DNA of 64,000 nucleotides from Peribacillus simplex (GCF_001542915.1 NZ_LNNH01000055.1:1-64000), one strand, 5' to 3'. Shown: positions 33,621-42,878, counted from the stretch's first letter. The notes: generated by a model from the sequence alone, not told the origin. A program made the numbers and translations.

Positions 33621-35042
33621 CTACATCAATTTCTCATTACCATTTTCCATTTGCATCGTTGACGGAATCTTCTTGGCCAATTTGAACTTATAGAATAAAA
33701 GGCAGGCTGCCAAAAATCCGATTCCGTAGAACAAGCCAACCCGTTGAGTCGGATCAAAAGCAAGGAATACTAATACCATTAAACAAAAGCCTAAGCAAAA
33801 CAAAGGGACAAAAGGATAAAAAGGCACTTTGTATTGTAACTCCTCCGTTTTCCCGCCGGCTTTTATAAATTTCCTGCGGAACATATATTGTGATAAGGCA
33901 ATCCCCATCCAGGAGATCGTAACGGAAATGCCCGCAATCGACATGAGCAAAACGAACACCGTATCAGCAGCCATGAAACTGGTCAATAACGATAATAGTG
34001 AAAAGATTATGGTGAATAAAAGGGCATTCAAAGGCACTTTCCTTTTGGATAATAAACCGAAAACCTTTGGTGCCATTCCATCATGGGCCATCGCCCAAAG
34101 CAATCGTGTTGAGGCATATAGACACGAATTCCCGACGGAAAGTATCGCTGTCAAAATGATGAAGTTCATGATGCCTGCTGCATAAGGTACCCCCGCTATC
34201 TTCATCAAGGTAACAAATGGACTTTCCAATAAGCCCAATTCCGACGAAGGGAATATCGCTGAAAGGATGATGATGGATGCAAGGTAAAAGACGATGATTC
34301 TAAAAAGGACATTGCGAATTGCCTTAGGGATGTTCTCTTCCGGTTTTTCACTCTCCCCCGCTGCGATTCCGATCAGTTCCGAGCCTTGATATGAGAATAT
34401 GACATTCATCATGGTAACAAAGATAATCGTTATCCCCCCTGCTGGAAAAAGACCGGAAGGAGCAAGATTCTCAAAGAATGGGGTCGGACGATCCGATAAA
34501 GAGACGAAACCAAAGATGCCAGCGATTCCTATTAAGATGAACAAGATTACGGCAATGATTTTTATTCCGGAGAACCAATATTCAGCCTCTGCGAACCCTC
34601 TGGTCGTCAAGGCATTCAAGGAGAATAAAAGCAGAATGAACACCGCACACCATATCCAGGTGGGAACGTGGGGAAACCAGTGCTTCATTAAGATTCCTGC
34701 TGCTGTAAATTCAACACCCGCAGTTGCAGCCGAGCCGACGAAATACATCCAACCAAGTGAAAATCCGGCGGATGGCCCAATATATTCAGCCGCGTATTTT
34801 TGGAAGGAACCAGTAACCGGCATATGAACCGCCAGTTCTCCAAGACAGACCATGACCATATATAAAATGATACCGCCCGCTAAATAACCAATCAAAGCCC
34901 CTCCTGCACCTGCTTGATTAATGGTATAGCCTGCATTCAGAAAAAGGCCCGTACCGATTACGCCGCCAAGCGAAAGCATGAATAAATGGCGCCGCTTCAT
35001 TGAGCGCTGCAGTTGATCATCTTTCTCCAGTCCATTCCCCAT
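33621..35042 (-). CDS. Amino acid permease (APC superfamily, RocE-like)
   Basis: About 473 residues with twelve predicted membrane helices. The signature of the AAT family is seen: 'LSLGGVIGTGLFLNAGYTI', 'GELAVHMPVTGSFQKYAAEY', 'FSYQGSELIGIAAGESEKPE'. Similar permeases carry arginine, ornithine, lysine or other basic or neutral amino acids. Next to RocB and the guanidino enzymes, an arginine-like substrate is likely. The ATG at 35042 follows AAGGA. It is last in the row 41296 to 33621; whether all six genes form one transcript is not certain. Confidence 0.85.
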   Translation of the reverse strand: MGNGLEKDDQLQRSMKRRHLFMLSLGGVIGTGLFLNAGYTINQAGAGGALIGYLAGGIILYMVMVCLGELAVHMPVTGSFQKYAAEYIGPSAGFSLGWMYFVGSAATAGVEFTAAGILMKHWFPHVPTWIWCAVFILLLFSLNALTTRGFAEAEYWFSGIKIIAVILFILIGIAGIFGFVSLSDRPTPFFENLAPSGLFPAGGITIIFVTMMNVIFSYQGSELIGIAAGESEKPEENIPKAIRNVLFRIIVFYLASIIILSAIFPSSELGLLESPFVTLMKIAGVPYAAGIMNFIILTAILSVGNSCLYASTRLLWAMAHDGMAPKVFGLLSKRKVPLNALLFTIIFSLLSLLTSFMAADTVFVLLMSIAGISVTISWMGIALSQYMFRRKFIKAGGKTEELQYKVPFYPFVPLFCLGFCLMVLVFLAFDPTQRVGLFYGIGFLAACLLFYKFKLAKKIPSTMQMENGNEKLM

Positions 35043-35129
35043 AATTTCCACGTCCTTATCTTATCAATTAACTATCTTCTCCCGGCTATCTAAAATTTTA
35101 ATCCGGAGTGAATTCCGGACAGCCGCGAT

Positions 35130-36368
35130 TCATTCGGCCATGTTACCCGTTTTTGGCTCACCCGCCATGCTTCCTTTAATGGATGGCTGCTGACCGCACA
35201 ATTTATCGGCAATCCCGACAAAATATCTTACACCATACTCCAAGGCCCTTTCGTCGATTTTAAATTTAGGATGGTGTAAAGGGTAAGCTTTTCCCAACTC
35301 ATCACTATGAACCCCAAGGAACTGCATGGAAGCTGGAACGATTTCTGAAAACGCCGAAAAATCTTCCGTTCCAAACATCGGATCATCGACCACAATGATC
35401 TGTTTTTCTTCAAAAATCTCTCCCATGACCGTTCGCGAAATATCAACGGCAGCCTTATCATTCACTACGGCTGGATAACCTAAATGCCAAGTTAATTCGT
35501 ATCTTGCTCCATGAGCCTCGGTAACACCTTTGACGATTTGCTCCAAGTACTCCCTAGCCTTCACTCGGCTATCGGAGTGTAAGGAGCGAATCGTACCGCC
35601 GATTTCAGCATATTCCGGAATGACATTGAGCGCACTTCCAGCATGAAACTGAGTGATTGAAATGACGGGTGCCCTAAGGGCGGAAATCTTTCTGGAGACG
35701 ATGTTTTGAATATTGGTTGTCATTTCTGCACCGATCATTAGCGGGTCGATCGTCAATTCAGGGGTCGAAGCATGTCCGCCCTGACCAATGATCTTGATTT
35801 CAAAGTCATCTGCTGCTGCACAGAACACTCCGTCCCTTAAACATATCGTCCCTGTTCTTTCATAAGGAGTAACATGAAGGGCAAATGCAAAATCGACTCC
35901 TTCCATGACCCCTTTTTTCACCAACTCTTGAGCTCCCCCTGGCAAAACCTCTTCGGCGTGCTGGAAAATGAACCTGATTTCCCCATTGATGGCTGCTTTT
36001 TTTTCAGAAAGGATTTTGGCCGCACCCAATAACATCGCTGCATGCGCATCATGTCCGCATGCATGCATGACGCCAGGATTTCTTGATTTACATTCCAATT
36101 CTGTTTCCTCTTCGATCGGAAGAGCATCAATATCTGCACGAAATGCGATGATATTCTGTTTTTGCGCCGCAGCCTTGTCTCCTTTGAGAACCGCCATGAC
36201 GCTTGTCTTGGTCGGCCTAGTCACTTCTAATCCTGAAAGGGCGCTTAATATCGTGTAGATATATTCTGAAGTCTCGTGCTCCTCGTACGAGAGTTCAGGG
36301 TTTTCGTGAAAATGGCGTCTCCACGAAATCACCTCATCAACCATCGTCTCCTGTACATGCTTCAACAT
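35130..36368 (-). CDS. M20-family amidohydrolase (N-acyl-amino-acid hydrolase type)
   Basis: 412 residues. The dinuclear metal site of the M20D/hippurate-hydrolase group is seen in 'AFRADIDALPIEEE', 'MHACGHDAHAAMLLGAAKIL', 'FIFQHAEEVLPGGAQELVKK' (the catalytic E-E pair), 'GQGGHASTPELTIDP' (dimerisation domain) and 'GTEDFSAFSEIVPASMQFLG'. It would deacylate an N-acylated amino acid in the cytoplasm. In this cluster an acylated arginine or ornithine is possible. No signal peptide. Confidence 0.85.
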   Translation of the reverse strand: MLKHVQETMVDEVISWRRHFHENPELSYEEHETSEYIYTILSALSGLEVTRPTKTSVMAVLKGDKAAAQKQNIIAFRADIDALPIEEETELECKSRNPGVMHACGHDAHAAMLLGAAKILSEKKAAINGEIRFIFQHAEEVLPGGAQELVKKGVMEGVDFAFALHVTPYERTGTICLRDGVFCAAADDFEIKIIGQGGHASTPELTIDPLMIGAEMTTNIQNIVSRKISALRAPVISITQFHAGSALNVIPEYAEIGGTIRSLHSDSRVKAREYLEQIVKGVTEAHGARYELTWHLGYPAVVNDKAAVDISRTVMGEIFEEKQIIVVDDPMFGTEDFSAFSEIVPASMQFLGVHSDELGKAYPLHHPKFKIDERALEYGVRYFVGIADKLCGQQPSIKGSMAGEPKTGNMAE

Positions 36369-36411
36369 AAAAGGCCTCCTTGATTGTTAATTTGGAAAAT
36401 TCTGATATTAT

Positions 36412-37881
36412 TTAAAAAGGACCATATTGAATGCTTTGGGCAATGATTAAAAAAATTATCGCCACGGCAATCTGGATGATAAGGAAAGGAAGCACCCATT
36501 TCACCCATTTCGTAAATGAGATTCCCGCTACGGCAAGACCGGCCAAAAGCACTCCAGACGTTGGGAATATCATATTCGATATCCCGTCCCCCAATTGGAA
36601 AGCCAATACGGCAGTTTGTCTTGTCACTCCCATTATATCCGCCAACGGCGCCATAATCGGCATCGTCAATGCTGCTTGGCCGCTACCGGACGGAACGATG
36701 AAGTTAAGGAACATTTGCACAATGAACATTCCAAGTGCATTGATGGCGGGCGGTAGATGCTCGACCATTCCTGCCGCATAATATAAAATCGTATCCAGCA
36801 GGCCGCCGCTTGTAATGATGACCAAGATCGTCTGCGCAACCCCTATAATCAATGCCCCCGAAACCATATCGCCCGCTCCTGAGATAAAGCCATTGGCCAT
36901 CTTGGATGCTGATAAGCCCCCGATCATTCCCATGATGATCGCGCTCAATAAGAACAACCCGCCAATTTCGCTTATATACCAGCCTAGTTTAATGACACCA
37001 TAGATTAATAGTATGAAATTCAGCAATAAGACGAATAAAGCCATGGAATGTCGTATACTCATCTTGAAGTCTTCATCAACCATCGTATGATCTTCACGCC
37101 TGAATTTACCGTATTCACCTAATTCAGGATTTCGTTTCACTTTCATGGCATGAAAATATATATATAAAACGGTGATGACGTAAAACACAGCAAGGATTGC
37201 AATTCTCAACCCCATTCCCGAATACATGGGCAGTTCCGCAATGCTTTGGGCGACCCCAACATTGAATGGATTGGTGATTCCGGAAATAAATCCCGTTGCC
37301 AAGGTTCCTAGGATGACGATCGCAAACCCCGTGAGGGCGTCGAAGCCCAAGGCAATCGTCATCGGAACGATGATCGCGATATAGACGAGCGCATCTTCAG
37401 CTGAACCTATCAATGTCCCTAATGATGCGAAAATCAATACCATCAACGGAATAAGCAATTTTTCTTTTGTCCCGAATCGGACCGCCACGAATTTGATGAA
37501 TGAATCAAGTGCCCCTGTTGCCTGCATGATTCCAAGTGCCCCTCCAAATAAAAAGACAAACAAGATGATCGATGACCCTTCGATCATTCCAGCGTGAATG
37601 CTGCTGAACATTTGCAATAGCCCTACTGGTTTTGAATCGATAAATTCAAAGGACGTTGGATCGACGACACTTCGACCATCTTGTTCAATCCTCTCATATT
37701 GGCCAGCAGGCAATATGTAGGTTAATATCGTCACAATTACGATGACGATGAACATTAACACAAAAGGGTTGATTCCTTTTTCCGGTAACTCGGATAGTTG
37801 GTTCGGCACATTATTTTTAGGATTAAGCGGCTCGGATGTGATTTGCTCGTTTGGTAGGTTATCCATATTTGACCCTCCCAT
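36412..37881 (-). CDS. YfcC-family membrane transporter
   Basis: 489 residues with a hydrophilic N-terminal tail of about 35 residues and about twelve membrane helices. 'FVLMFIVIVIVTILTYILPAGQYE', 'GSAEDALVYIAIIVPMTIALGF', 'FISGITNPFNVGVAQSIAEL' and 'NFIVPSGSGQAALTMPIMAP' are typical of the YfcC group (ion transporter superfamily). Relatives carry arginine, ornithine or C4-dicarboxylates. Its place between RocB and the M20 gene suggests a basic amino acid or its derivative. Two ATG starts (37881, 37866) both have possible ribosome sites. Confidence 0.8.
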   Translation of the reverse strand: MGGSNMDNLPNEQITSEPLNPKNNVPNQLSELPEKGINPFVLMFIVIVIVTILTYILPAGQYERIEQDGRSVVDPTSFEFIDSKPVGLLQMFSSIHAGMIEGSSIILFVFLFGGALGIMQATGALDSFIKFVAVRFGTKEKLLIPLMVLIFASLGTLIGSAEDALVYIAIIVPMTIALGFDALTGFAIVILGTLATGFISGITNPFNVGVAQSIAELPMYSGMGLRIAILAVFYVITVLYIYFHAMKVKRNPELGEYGKFRREDHTMVDEDFKMSIRHSMALFVLLLNFILLIYGVIKLGWYISEIGGLFLLSAIIMGMIGGLSASKMANGFISGAGDMVSGALIIGVAQTILVIITSGGLLDTILYYAAGMVEHLPPAINALGMFIVQMFLNFIVPSGSGQAALTMPIMAPLADIMGVTRQTAVLAFQLGDGISNMIFPTSGVLLAGLAVAGISFTKWVKWVLPFLIIQIAVAIIFLIIAQSIQYGPF

Positions 37882-37950
37882 ATATTTTCTCCTTTATGAG
37901 CTGCAACTTGGACCTTTTATCAAAGTAATCCTTGCTTTTTCTGCTGGGGA

Positions 37951-39567
37951 TCAATGCGCATCCTTGACTTTGATCATGCTCTTTATTAACACTTCCAGCA
38001 TGAGAGGCGTATGAATGAAGGCACTATCGATATGAAGCCGCTCAGTTCGCTGGTGTGCATCCTTTCCGAACGGACCTACATTGAGCACCGGCGCCTGAAG
38101 TTTTAGCATATCGGCAAAAGGAATGCTGTAACTATCCCCCCAAACTGGCGTGTTCTTCTCAAAAGCGGTCCAGCCATCCGATTCATCTTTATATTGGACA
38201 TAGCTCAGGTCACAAAGACCATTGAAATAATGAACCTGGCTGATTTCTTCATTAAACAATTGCGCCGTTTCCTTTAATAGTTTAACGGACTCGATGACAA
38301 GCGGATCACTTGATGTATTGACGGCAGGATAATACGGCGGCGCAAACAGCAATACAATGGCAGGTGCAAGCTCCTGGCATTGTATCATCAGTTTTTCTAC
38401 GATCCGCAGTGATTTTTCCCGCTCATCCCAATCCCCATTTGCCTGGACCTCTCCTTTAATTTGCTCAACAAGATTCGCCCCGAATTTCCCCACGGCATAG
38501 GATAGGAGTTTTTCGTAGCGAAGCACCTGAACTTCACCTACCCCTTCAATCCGTTCACGAATGCATAAGGCCTTATAGGACTCATTGCACCTGATCGCCG
38601 CTTCCTCTGCAACCTTCTCGAAAATATCCATGATTTCCCCAGCGCTTCTCTTCATGATGAAAACATTATAAAGCGCTGCTGCGCGGTAAGGCGTTTGTGT
38701 TGAATACTGCAATTTGAGATCTTTTTGCTGAAGCGATACTGGCAAAGGTGTTTTTTCCGAGAAATCGCTTTCCAAAAAAGAAGTGTTCCACTCCATTAGC
38801 TGTGTAAGGAACGAGGCCATATAGTTAGCTGTCATCCCCTTCAATGGCTCTCCCACATGTGTTTCCTTTCCATAAAAAAGCGCTGCCGGCATGATTTTCC
38901 CCATCGTTCCCGAGTAAATATAATGGGTCTCGTCTCCAGGTTTCTGTGAAAAAGATGGTTCACTATTGAGAAACATCTTATATGAAAGACGATACTTATC
39001 ACGCAGCGCAACAAGCTCCTTGACTGCCGCCCTCATGCCAGCAGAATTGACTTCTTCGTCTGGAACGGTCAGCAGTAAAAGATTGACCGGCCACTTTTCG
39101 ATGCTTGCTTTTTCGATGAGGGCCATGTGTAGGGCTAGCCCCATTTTCATATCCATCGTTCCACGCCCAAACAGGTAGTTACCCGATTCGAGGTCGATGC
39201 GCGCCTCTTCCGGCAGATCATCTTTTCGATCAAGGAGTTTTTTCGTGAGCTGTTCCGGCTGAAAGGCCAGCATCTCGAGATCACCATATTCCTCCGTCTG
39301 TACCGTATCGAAATGACTTATCAAAACAATTGTCTCGTCCGCTTCAGGATGCTTATAAAAAGCATGGACGAAATGCCTTCCCATATCCACTTCATGAAGT
39401 GATAAATTGGCAGGATTCTTCTTAAAAAAATCAAGATCGCCTAATTTCTCCTGGACTTTATAAGGAAACGTGATTTCACCTTCTGTAAGCGTCCTGCTTT
39501 CCCAGCTCACAAGCTCACATAGTAATGCACGCAGTTTTTCCGGAGTTCCCCATCTTAATTGGACCAT
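37951..39567 (-). CDS. rocB: RocB-type peptidase (M20 family, arginine utilisation)
   Basis: 538 residues, the usual RocB length. M20-like metal-site motifs are seen: 'ETIVLISHFDTVQTEEYGDL', 'YLFGRGTMDMKMGLALHMAL' and 'LLLLTVPDEEVNSAGMRAAV'. RocB belongs to the Bacillus arginine utilisation regulon, where its exact reaction is not settled; an amidohydrolase role is inferred from the fold. Here it lies between the DDAH-like genes and the YfcC transporter, which supports arginine-derivative catabolism. Confidence 0.88.
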   Translation of the reverse strand: MVQLRWGTPEKLRALLCELVSWESRTLTEGEITFPYKVQEKLGDLDFFKKNPANLSLHEVDMGRHFVHAFYKHPEADETIVLISHFDTVQTEEYGDLEMLAFQPEQLTKKLLDRKDDLPEEARIDLESGNYLFGRGTMDMKMGLALHMALIEKASIEKWPVNLLLLTVPDEEVNSAGMRAAVKELVALRDKYRLSYKMFLNSEPSFSQKPGDETHYIYSGTMGKIMPAALFYGKETHVGEPLKGMTANYMASFLTQLMEWNTSFLESDFSEKTPLPVSLQQKDLKLQYSTQTPYRAAALYNVFIMKRSAGEIMDIFEKVAEEAAIRCNESYKALCIRERIEGVGEVQVLRYEKLLSYAVGKFGANLVEQIKGEVQANGDWDEREKSLRIVEKLMIQCQELAPAIVLLFAPPYYPAVNTSSDPLVIESVKLLKETAQLFNEEISQVHYFNGLCDLSYVQYKDESDGWTAFEKNTPVWGDSYSIPFADMLKLQAPVLNVGPFGKDAHQRTERLHIDSAFIHTPLMLEVLIKSMIKVKDAH

Positions 39568-39601
39568 TGAAATCCCTCTTTCCGTTTGTCATCAAATGCA
39601 A

Positions 39602-39623
39602 GGAAGCATGGAGGCATGCTTCC
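39602..39623. terminator. Hairpin between DDAH-like gene and rocB
   Basis: GGAAGCATG-GAGG-CATGCTTCC is a perfect 9-bp stem with a 4-base loop, about 15 bases past the DDAH-like stop on the coding strand. No T-tract follows, so it may only slow transcription or protect the mRNA end. Confidence 0.45.
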
Positions 39624-39637
39624 TTCATTCACCTTTA

Positions 39638-40399
39638 TTAGAAGCGAAGCGATAAACAGCTCAATCCGCCATCCTGCTTCCGGAACTCTGACATTTCCAG
39701 CTCGATCGTTTTATATCCAGCTTCATTCAATTTACTTTTCGTCTGATCATATCCGCTAGGGATAATGACATAATCATTGACGAGAATGCAGTTCGCCGAG
39801 TATTCATCTTCAGCTGAAACGATGATTTTCTTATATTGGGCAAAGTCTGGATGTTCGATGAACTCCCCAGCCGCAACGATCAAATCATCTCCTAGGTAGG
39901 CAATTCCCGTTTTTAAATGGAAGAACTCTTTTAACGGAACAATCGTCCCTTTATAGCCTTCGGATTCTACGATTCTCTTTAACTGCTGTGCACCTTCCTC
40001 ATTTGTACGCTCGGAAATGCCAATATAAAAATGGTCATTGACTTGAAGCACATCTCCCCCATCTAAAGTTCCCGGAGCATGTATATGGTGAATGGTTTCA
40101 TGAAACTCCTTCAAGACGGGTTCCATTTCCACTATTTCCTTGTTTCTGGTAGCATCCCCCGGATTCGTTATGACCGCAAATTCAGGGGTAATGACAGCCG
40201 TATCTTCTACGAATGTCGAATCTGGAAACTCCTCATTTGCCGGGAGGTGCGTCACCTCGACCCCGCATTTTTCCAATGCTTCCACATAAGCGGCATGCTG
40301 TTCCAATGCTATATCATAGTCGGGCGTACCCAGGTCCGATGTTGTTAATCCATTTACATAACTTCTACCTGGTGTTTTTACGATGACATGTTTATACAA
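39638..40399 (-). CDS. Dimethylarginine dimethylaminohydrolase-like enzyme (DDAH family)
   Basis: 253 residues with the five-bladed guanidino-modifying fold. Marks: 'FPDSTFVEDTAVITPEFAVI' (substrate-binding acidic residues), 'HIHAPGTLDGGDVLQ' (catalytic His plus the G-G-D motif) and the C-terminal 'GGLSCLSLRF' with the nucleophilic Cys. DDAH hydrolyses N-methylated arginine to citrulline and methylamines; the group also includes enzymes for other guanidino compounds. It follows the second amidino-type gene by 21 bases, so both are likely made together. Confidence 0.85.
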   Translation of the reverse strand: MYKHVIVKTPGRSYVNGLTTSDLGTPDYDIALEQHAAYVEALEKCGVEVTHLPANEEFPDSTFVEDTAVITPEFAVITNPGDATRNKEIVEMEPVLKEFHETIHHIHAPGTLDGGDVLQVNDHFYIGISERTNEEGAQQLKRIVESEGYKGTIVPLKEFFHLKTGIAYLGDDLIVAAGEFIEHPDFAQYKKIIVSAEDEYSANCILVNDYVIIPSGYDQTKSKLNEAGYKTIELEMSEFRKQDGGLSCLSLRF

Positions 40400-40420
40400 A
40401 GCTCATTCCCCCATTATTCA

Positions 40421-41296
40421 CTATTTTTTTCGAACTACCGGGCAAGTTAAACAGGTAGGCCCGCCCGTGCCCTTATAACTGATTTCAGTTCCTTTATATT
40501 CATATACCGTGGCTTTCGCATCGAGAAGCTTTTGCTTCGTATATTCATTCCCGGCAGTCATTACACAAACCCGCGGAGCTAATGCAAGCACATTGCAGCC
40601 AAGATTCATGTACTCTTCTTCCGGTACCTCTATTAGCTGAACTCCCCGTTCAATGAGGAGTTTTCTGAAGTAGACTGGCATGAGCCGTGAATGAACGACA
40701 GCCAAATCATGGTCAATCATGCTAATGAAAGACATGAGGTGAAGACACTCTGCCTCCCCTTGATCATGGGGAAGCTGGACTACGATGAATTCATCCACTA
40801 AATGGGCCGTCATTTCTTTTAATTGCCTAATTGCCTCGGCGTTTGTCCGGTAACCATGTCCTACAACTAGAGTCCTATCATCAAGCCAAACCAAATCACC
40901 GCCATCCGCGACCGCATCACCCGTTAGTTCGCCTATGATCGGGATGTTATTTTCCATGCAAAAATGCTTGTATACAGCGGCCTCTGGCTGCCTGAGTTTT
41001 TTCCCCGACTTTAAAAGGATCGCTCCTTCGCTTGTGAACTTGACAGGGTCATGCGCGTACAGGGAGTCAATGCCCACTTCCTTCGATGCTGGCAAGTAAC
41101 TGATGTCGGGAACATACTTCTCCAAAATGGAAATGAAATCAGCAAACTCTCTTGCGGCTTCTTTTAAATCCGGCTCTTCGGAAAAATTGAATCTTTGCCA
41201 TTCATCACTTAAATGCGCCTGACTAATGAACGCATCATTCGGATGTTTTACAATGACACGTTGCAAAGATTTGTACATTGATGAACAATATGACAC
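40421..41296 (-). CDS. Second guanidino-modifying enzyme (amidinotransferase/DDAH superfamily)
   Basis: 291 residues of the same superfamily but only distantly like its neighbour. 'VGIDSLYAHDPVKFTSEGAI', 'GDAVADGGDLVWLDDRTLVV' (G-G-D motif), 'GHGYRTNAEAIRQLK' and the C-terminal 'GGPTCLTCPVV' (active-site Cys) are seen. The substrate may be arginine, a methylated arginine or another guanidino acid. A GTG start at 41296 has AGGAGG 7 bases upstream, better than the ATG six codons later. First gene of the leftward arginine row, divergent from the IclR gene. Confidence 0.78.
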   Translation of the reverse strand: MSYCSSMYKSLQRVIVKHPNDAFISQAHLSDEWQRFNFSEEPDLKEAAREFADFISILEKYVPDISYLPASKEVGIDSLYAHDPVKFTSEGAILLKSGKKLRQPEAAVYKHFCMENNIPIIGELTGDAVADGGDLVWLDDRTLVVGHGYRTNAEAIRQLKEMTAHLVDEFIVVQLPHDQGEAECLHLMSFISMIDHDLAVVHSRLMPVYFRKLLIERGVQLIEVPEEEYMNLGCNVLALAPRVCVMTAGNEYTKQKLLDAKATVYEYKGTEISYKGTGGPTCLTCPVVRKK

Positions 41297-41320
41297 TTCC
41301 TCTCCTCCTTTTCCACTATG

Positions 41321-41385
41321 CGGAAAACATTTCCGTTAATAGGAATTTTTATTAAATTATAAAATTTTTTATGGTATAATGTCAA
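41321..41385 (-). promoter_or_regulatory. Promoter and IclR-type operator for the arginine row
   Basis: Minus-strand promoter: -35 TTGACA (41380-41385), 18-base spacer, -10 TATAAT (41356-41361). Between it and the first gene lies the palindrome CGGAAAACATTTCCG (41321-41335), of the GGAAA-N-TTTCC form seen for IclR-family operators. It is downstream of the -10, a place suited to block transcription. A plus-strand TATAAT (41375-41380) for the IclR gene overlaps the minus -35. Confidence 0.65.
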
Positions 41386-41451
41386 TATGTTTTAAATATT
41401 CAAATAATATAATCTTCATGACTTCTGTATGGAAAGATAGGTGGAATGTTT

Positions 41452-42192
41452 ATGCAATCGATTGACCGTGCGATGAATGTCATTAACGTATTAGTTTCCA
41501 ATTCATCGGTAAATGGGCTTGCCATTACGGATCTCTCCCAAGAATGTGAGCTTCCGGTAAGTTCCATGCACCGCTTGTTAAAAGCCATGTCCAAGCACGG
41601 CCTCATTCAACAAGATGAGCAATCCAAACACTATGGTTTGGGGAATATTTGGCTCGAATATGGCCTGAGGATGTATGACAAAATGGATTATATCAGTCAA
41701 ATCAGGCCAGAGCTGGAAAGGCTGATGAATAGGGTGAAAGAAAGTGTCTACCTTAGCCAGCCAATGGAAATGGAGTCCCTCATCATCGAACGTATCGATA
41801 GTGAAAAAAGCCAAATTCGCGTATATGATCAGCTCGGCTCACGGATCCCGATGCATATCGGTGCCGCCAATAAGGCAATGCTAGCCTACATGCCATATAT
41901 CCAAGCGAACGAAATCATAGATGCTCTTGTTCCTGAAGATGAAAGAGCCGCATTATGGGATATCTTGAAAGAAACGAAAGTAAGAGGATATGGCATCAGC
42001 CACAATGAAAGAACGGAAGGAACCTCTTCTGTGGCCGTTCCGATCTTAAACCATTTCGGGGAAGTGCATGGGGCAGTGAGTATCGGATTTGTCAGCTTTA
42101 ATCTGACAGAGGACAGACTGGATTTCCTCATTCAACATGTGATGGAAACAGGCAGTCGGATTTCTTCCAAATTAGGATATAGGGGACCATGA
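41452..42192 (+). CDS. IclR-family transcriptional regulator
   Basis: About 246 residues. The N-terminal helix-turn-helix ('AITDLSQECELPVSSMHRLL', 'KHGLIQQDEQSKHYGLG') and the GAF-like effector domain ('SQIRVYDQLGSRIPMHIGAA', 'YGISHNERTEGTSSVAVPIL', 'HGAVSIGFVSFNLTED') are clear. It most likely controls the divergent guanidino genes through the GGAAAACATTTCC palindrome. Effector unknown. The ATG at 41452 follows AGGTGG by 7 bases; an ATG at 41446 is too close to it. Confidence 0.88.
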   Translation: MQSIDRAMNVINVLVSNSSVNGLAITDLSQECELPVSSMHRLLKAMSKHGLIQQDEQSKHYGLGNIWLEYGLRMYDKMDYISQIRPELERLMNRVKESVYLSQPMEMESLIIERIDSEKSQIRVYDQLGSRIPMHIGAANKAMLAYMPYIQANEIIDALVPEDERAALWDILKETKVRGYGISHNERTEGTSSVAVPILNHFGEVHGAVSIGFVSFNLTEDRLDFLIQHVMETGSRISSKLGYRGP

Positions 42193-42255
42193 CCATTCCA
42201 CCCCATCGATCGCTGTCCCTAACCAGAGAGCTGGGAAGGATTTCGGAAAAACAAA

Positions 42256-42286
42256 AAAAGAAGATGAGTCATTTCATCTTCTTTCG
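42256..42286. terminator. Bidirectional terminator between IclR gene and the GDH operon
   Basis: GAAGATGA / TCATCTTC stem with AAAAAAA on the left and TTTC on the right. On the minus strand it is followed by TTTTTTTGTTTTT, a strong terminator for the small gene at 42294. Confidence 0.75.
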
Positions 42287-42293
42287 CTTATCA

Positions 42294-42542
42294 TTAATCG
42301 CTGCCGGTCACGAATAAGTCTTCTTTAAAATAAGCAAGGACCTCCCCTGTCACCACTTCTTCCCCCTCCATTACCTCCAATGATTGTATTTCCCCGCTGA
42401 CGCCAATTTCTATGATCTCCACACTCCCATCCGCTTTCTTGATTTGAAATAGTTGTTCCCATTCGTAAAATCTGGAATTTTCGGATAGTGAAATTTTTTC
42501 AAGCGTACCTTCACACGGGCTAAGAATCACATCAATGTACAT
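42294..42542 (-). CDS. Small biotinyl/lipoyl-like domain protein lacking the modified lysine
   Basis: 82 residues. The two half-barrel repeats of a biotinyl/lipoyl domain are seen in 'SPCEGTLEKISLSENSRFYE' and 'GVSGEIQSLEVMEGEEVVTG' followed by EVLAYFKED. The E-A-M-K-M motif expected between the repeats is replaced by 'QIKKADGSVEII', so biotin attachment is not supported. It lies 16 bases after the DUF3055-like gene, third in the glutamate dehydrogenase transcript. Function unknown; it may be a structural or regulatory partner. Confidence 0.65.
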   Translation of the reverse strand: MYIDVILSPCEGTLEKISLSENSRFYEWEQLFQIKKADGSVEIIEIGVSGEIQSLEVMEGEEVVTGEVLAYFKEDLFVTGSD

Positions 42543-42558
42543 GGCACTATTCCTCCTT

Positions 42559-42849
42559 TTAGTATTGTTCCAAATTAAATGGGGATTGCAGGACTAACTT
42601 AAGAAAATCCTGGAATTCAGGAATATCTTCTTGTTCGATGCCAAGCGTCTGGACCCAATTTTGATCCAAAGGAATATCGCCGGCACACATCAGGATCATT
42701 CTTCCGTTTTGCAAGGAGGTTACCATCGCTTTACCGAAGAACTGCGCCGAATATACAATGGTCACATCATAACGATAATTTTTGGACAATAGGCAATAAT
42801 GATGGATCGCTTGATTTTCTTTATTTTCGGAAAGAATGTCAAAGTTCAA
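42559..42849 (-). CDS. DUF3055-like (SAV0927 family) small protein
   Basis: 96 residues, soluble. The segment 'YRYDVTIVYSAQFFGKAMVT' then 'LQNGRMILMCAGD' resembles the DUF3055 family of Firmicutes ('YDFGIVYT..FFGKPLV..MQTGRS'). No function is known for that family. It lies 29 bases after the glutamate dehydrogenase gene and 16 bases before the lipoyl-like gene, so the three are likely one transcript. Confidence 0.6.
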   Translation of the reverse strand: MNFDILSENKENQAIHHYCLLSKNYRYDVTIVYSAQFFGKAMVTSLQNGRMILMCAGDIPLDQNWVQTLGIEQEDIPEFQDFLKLVLQSPFNLEQY

Positions 42850-42878
42850 TGGATAGCCCCCTATCTTATTTCATCATT

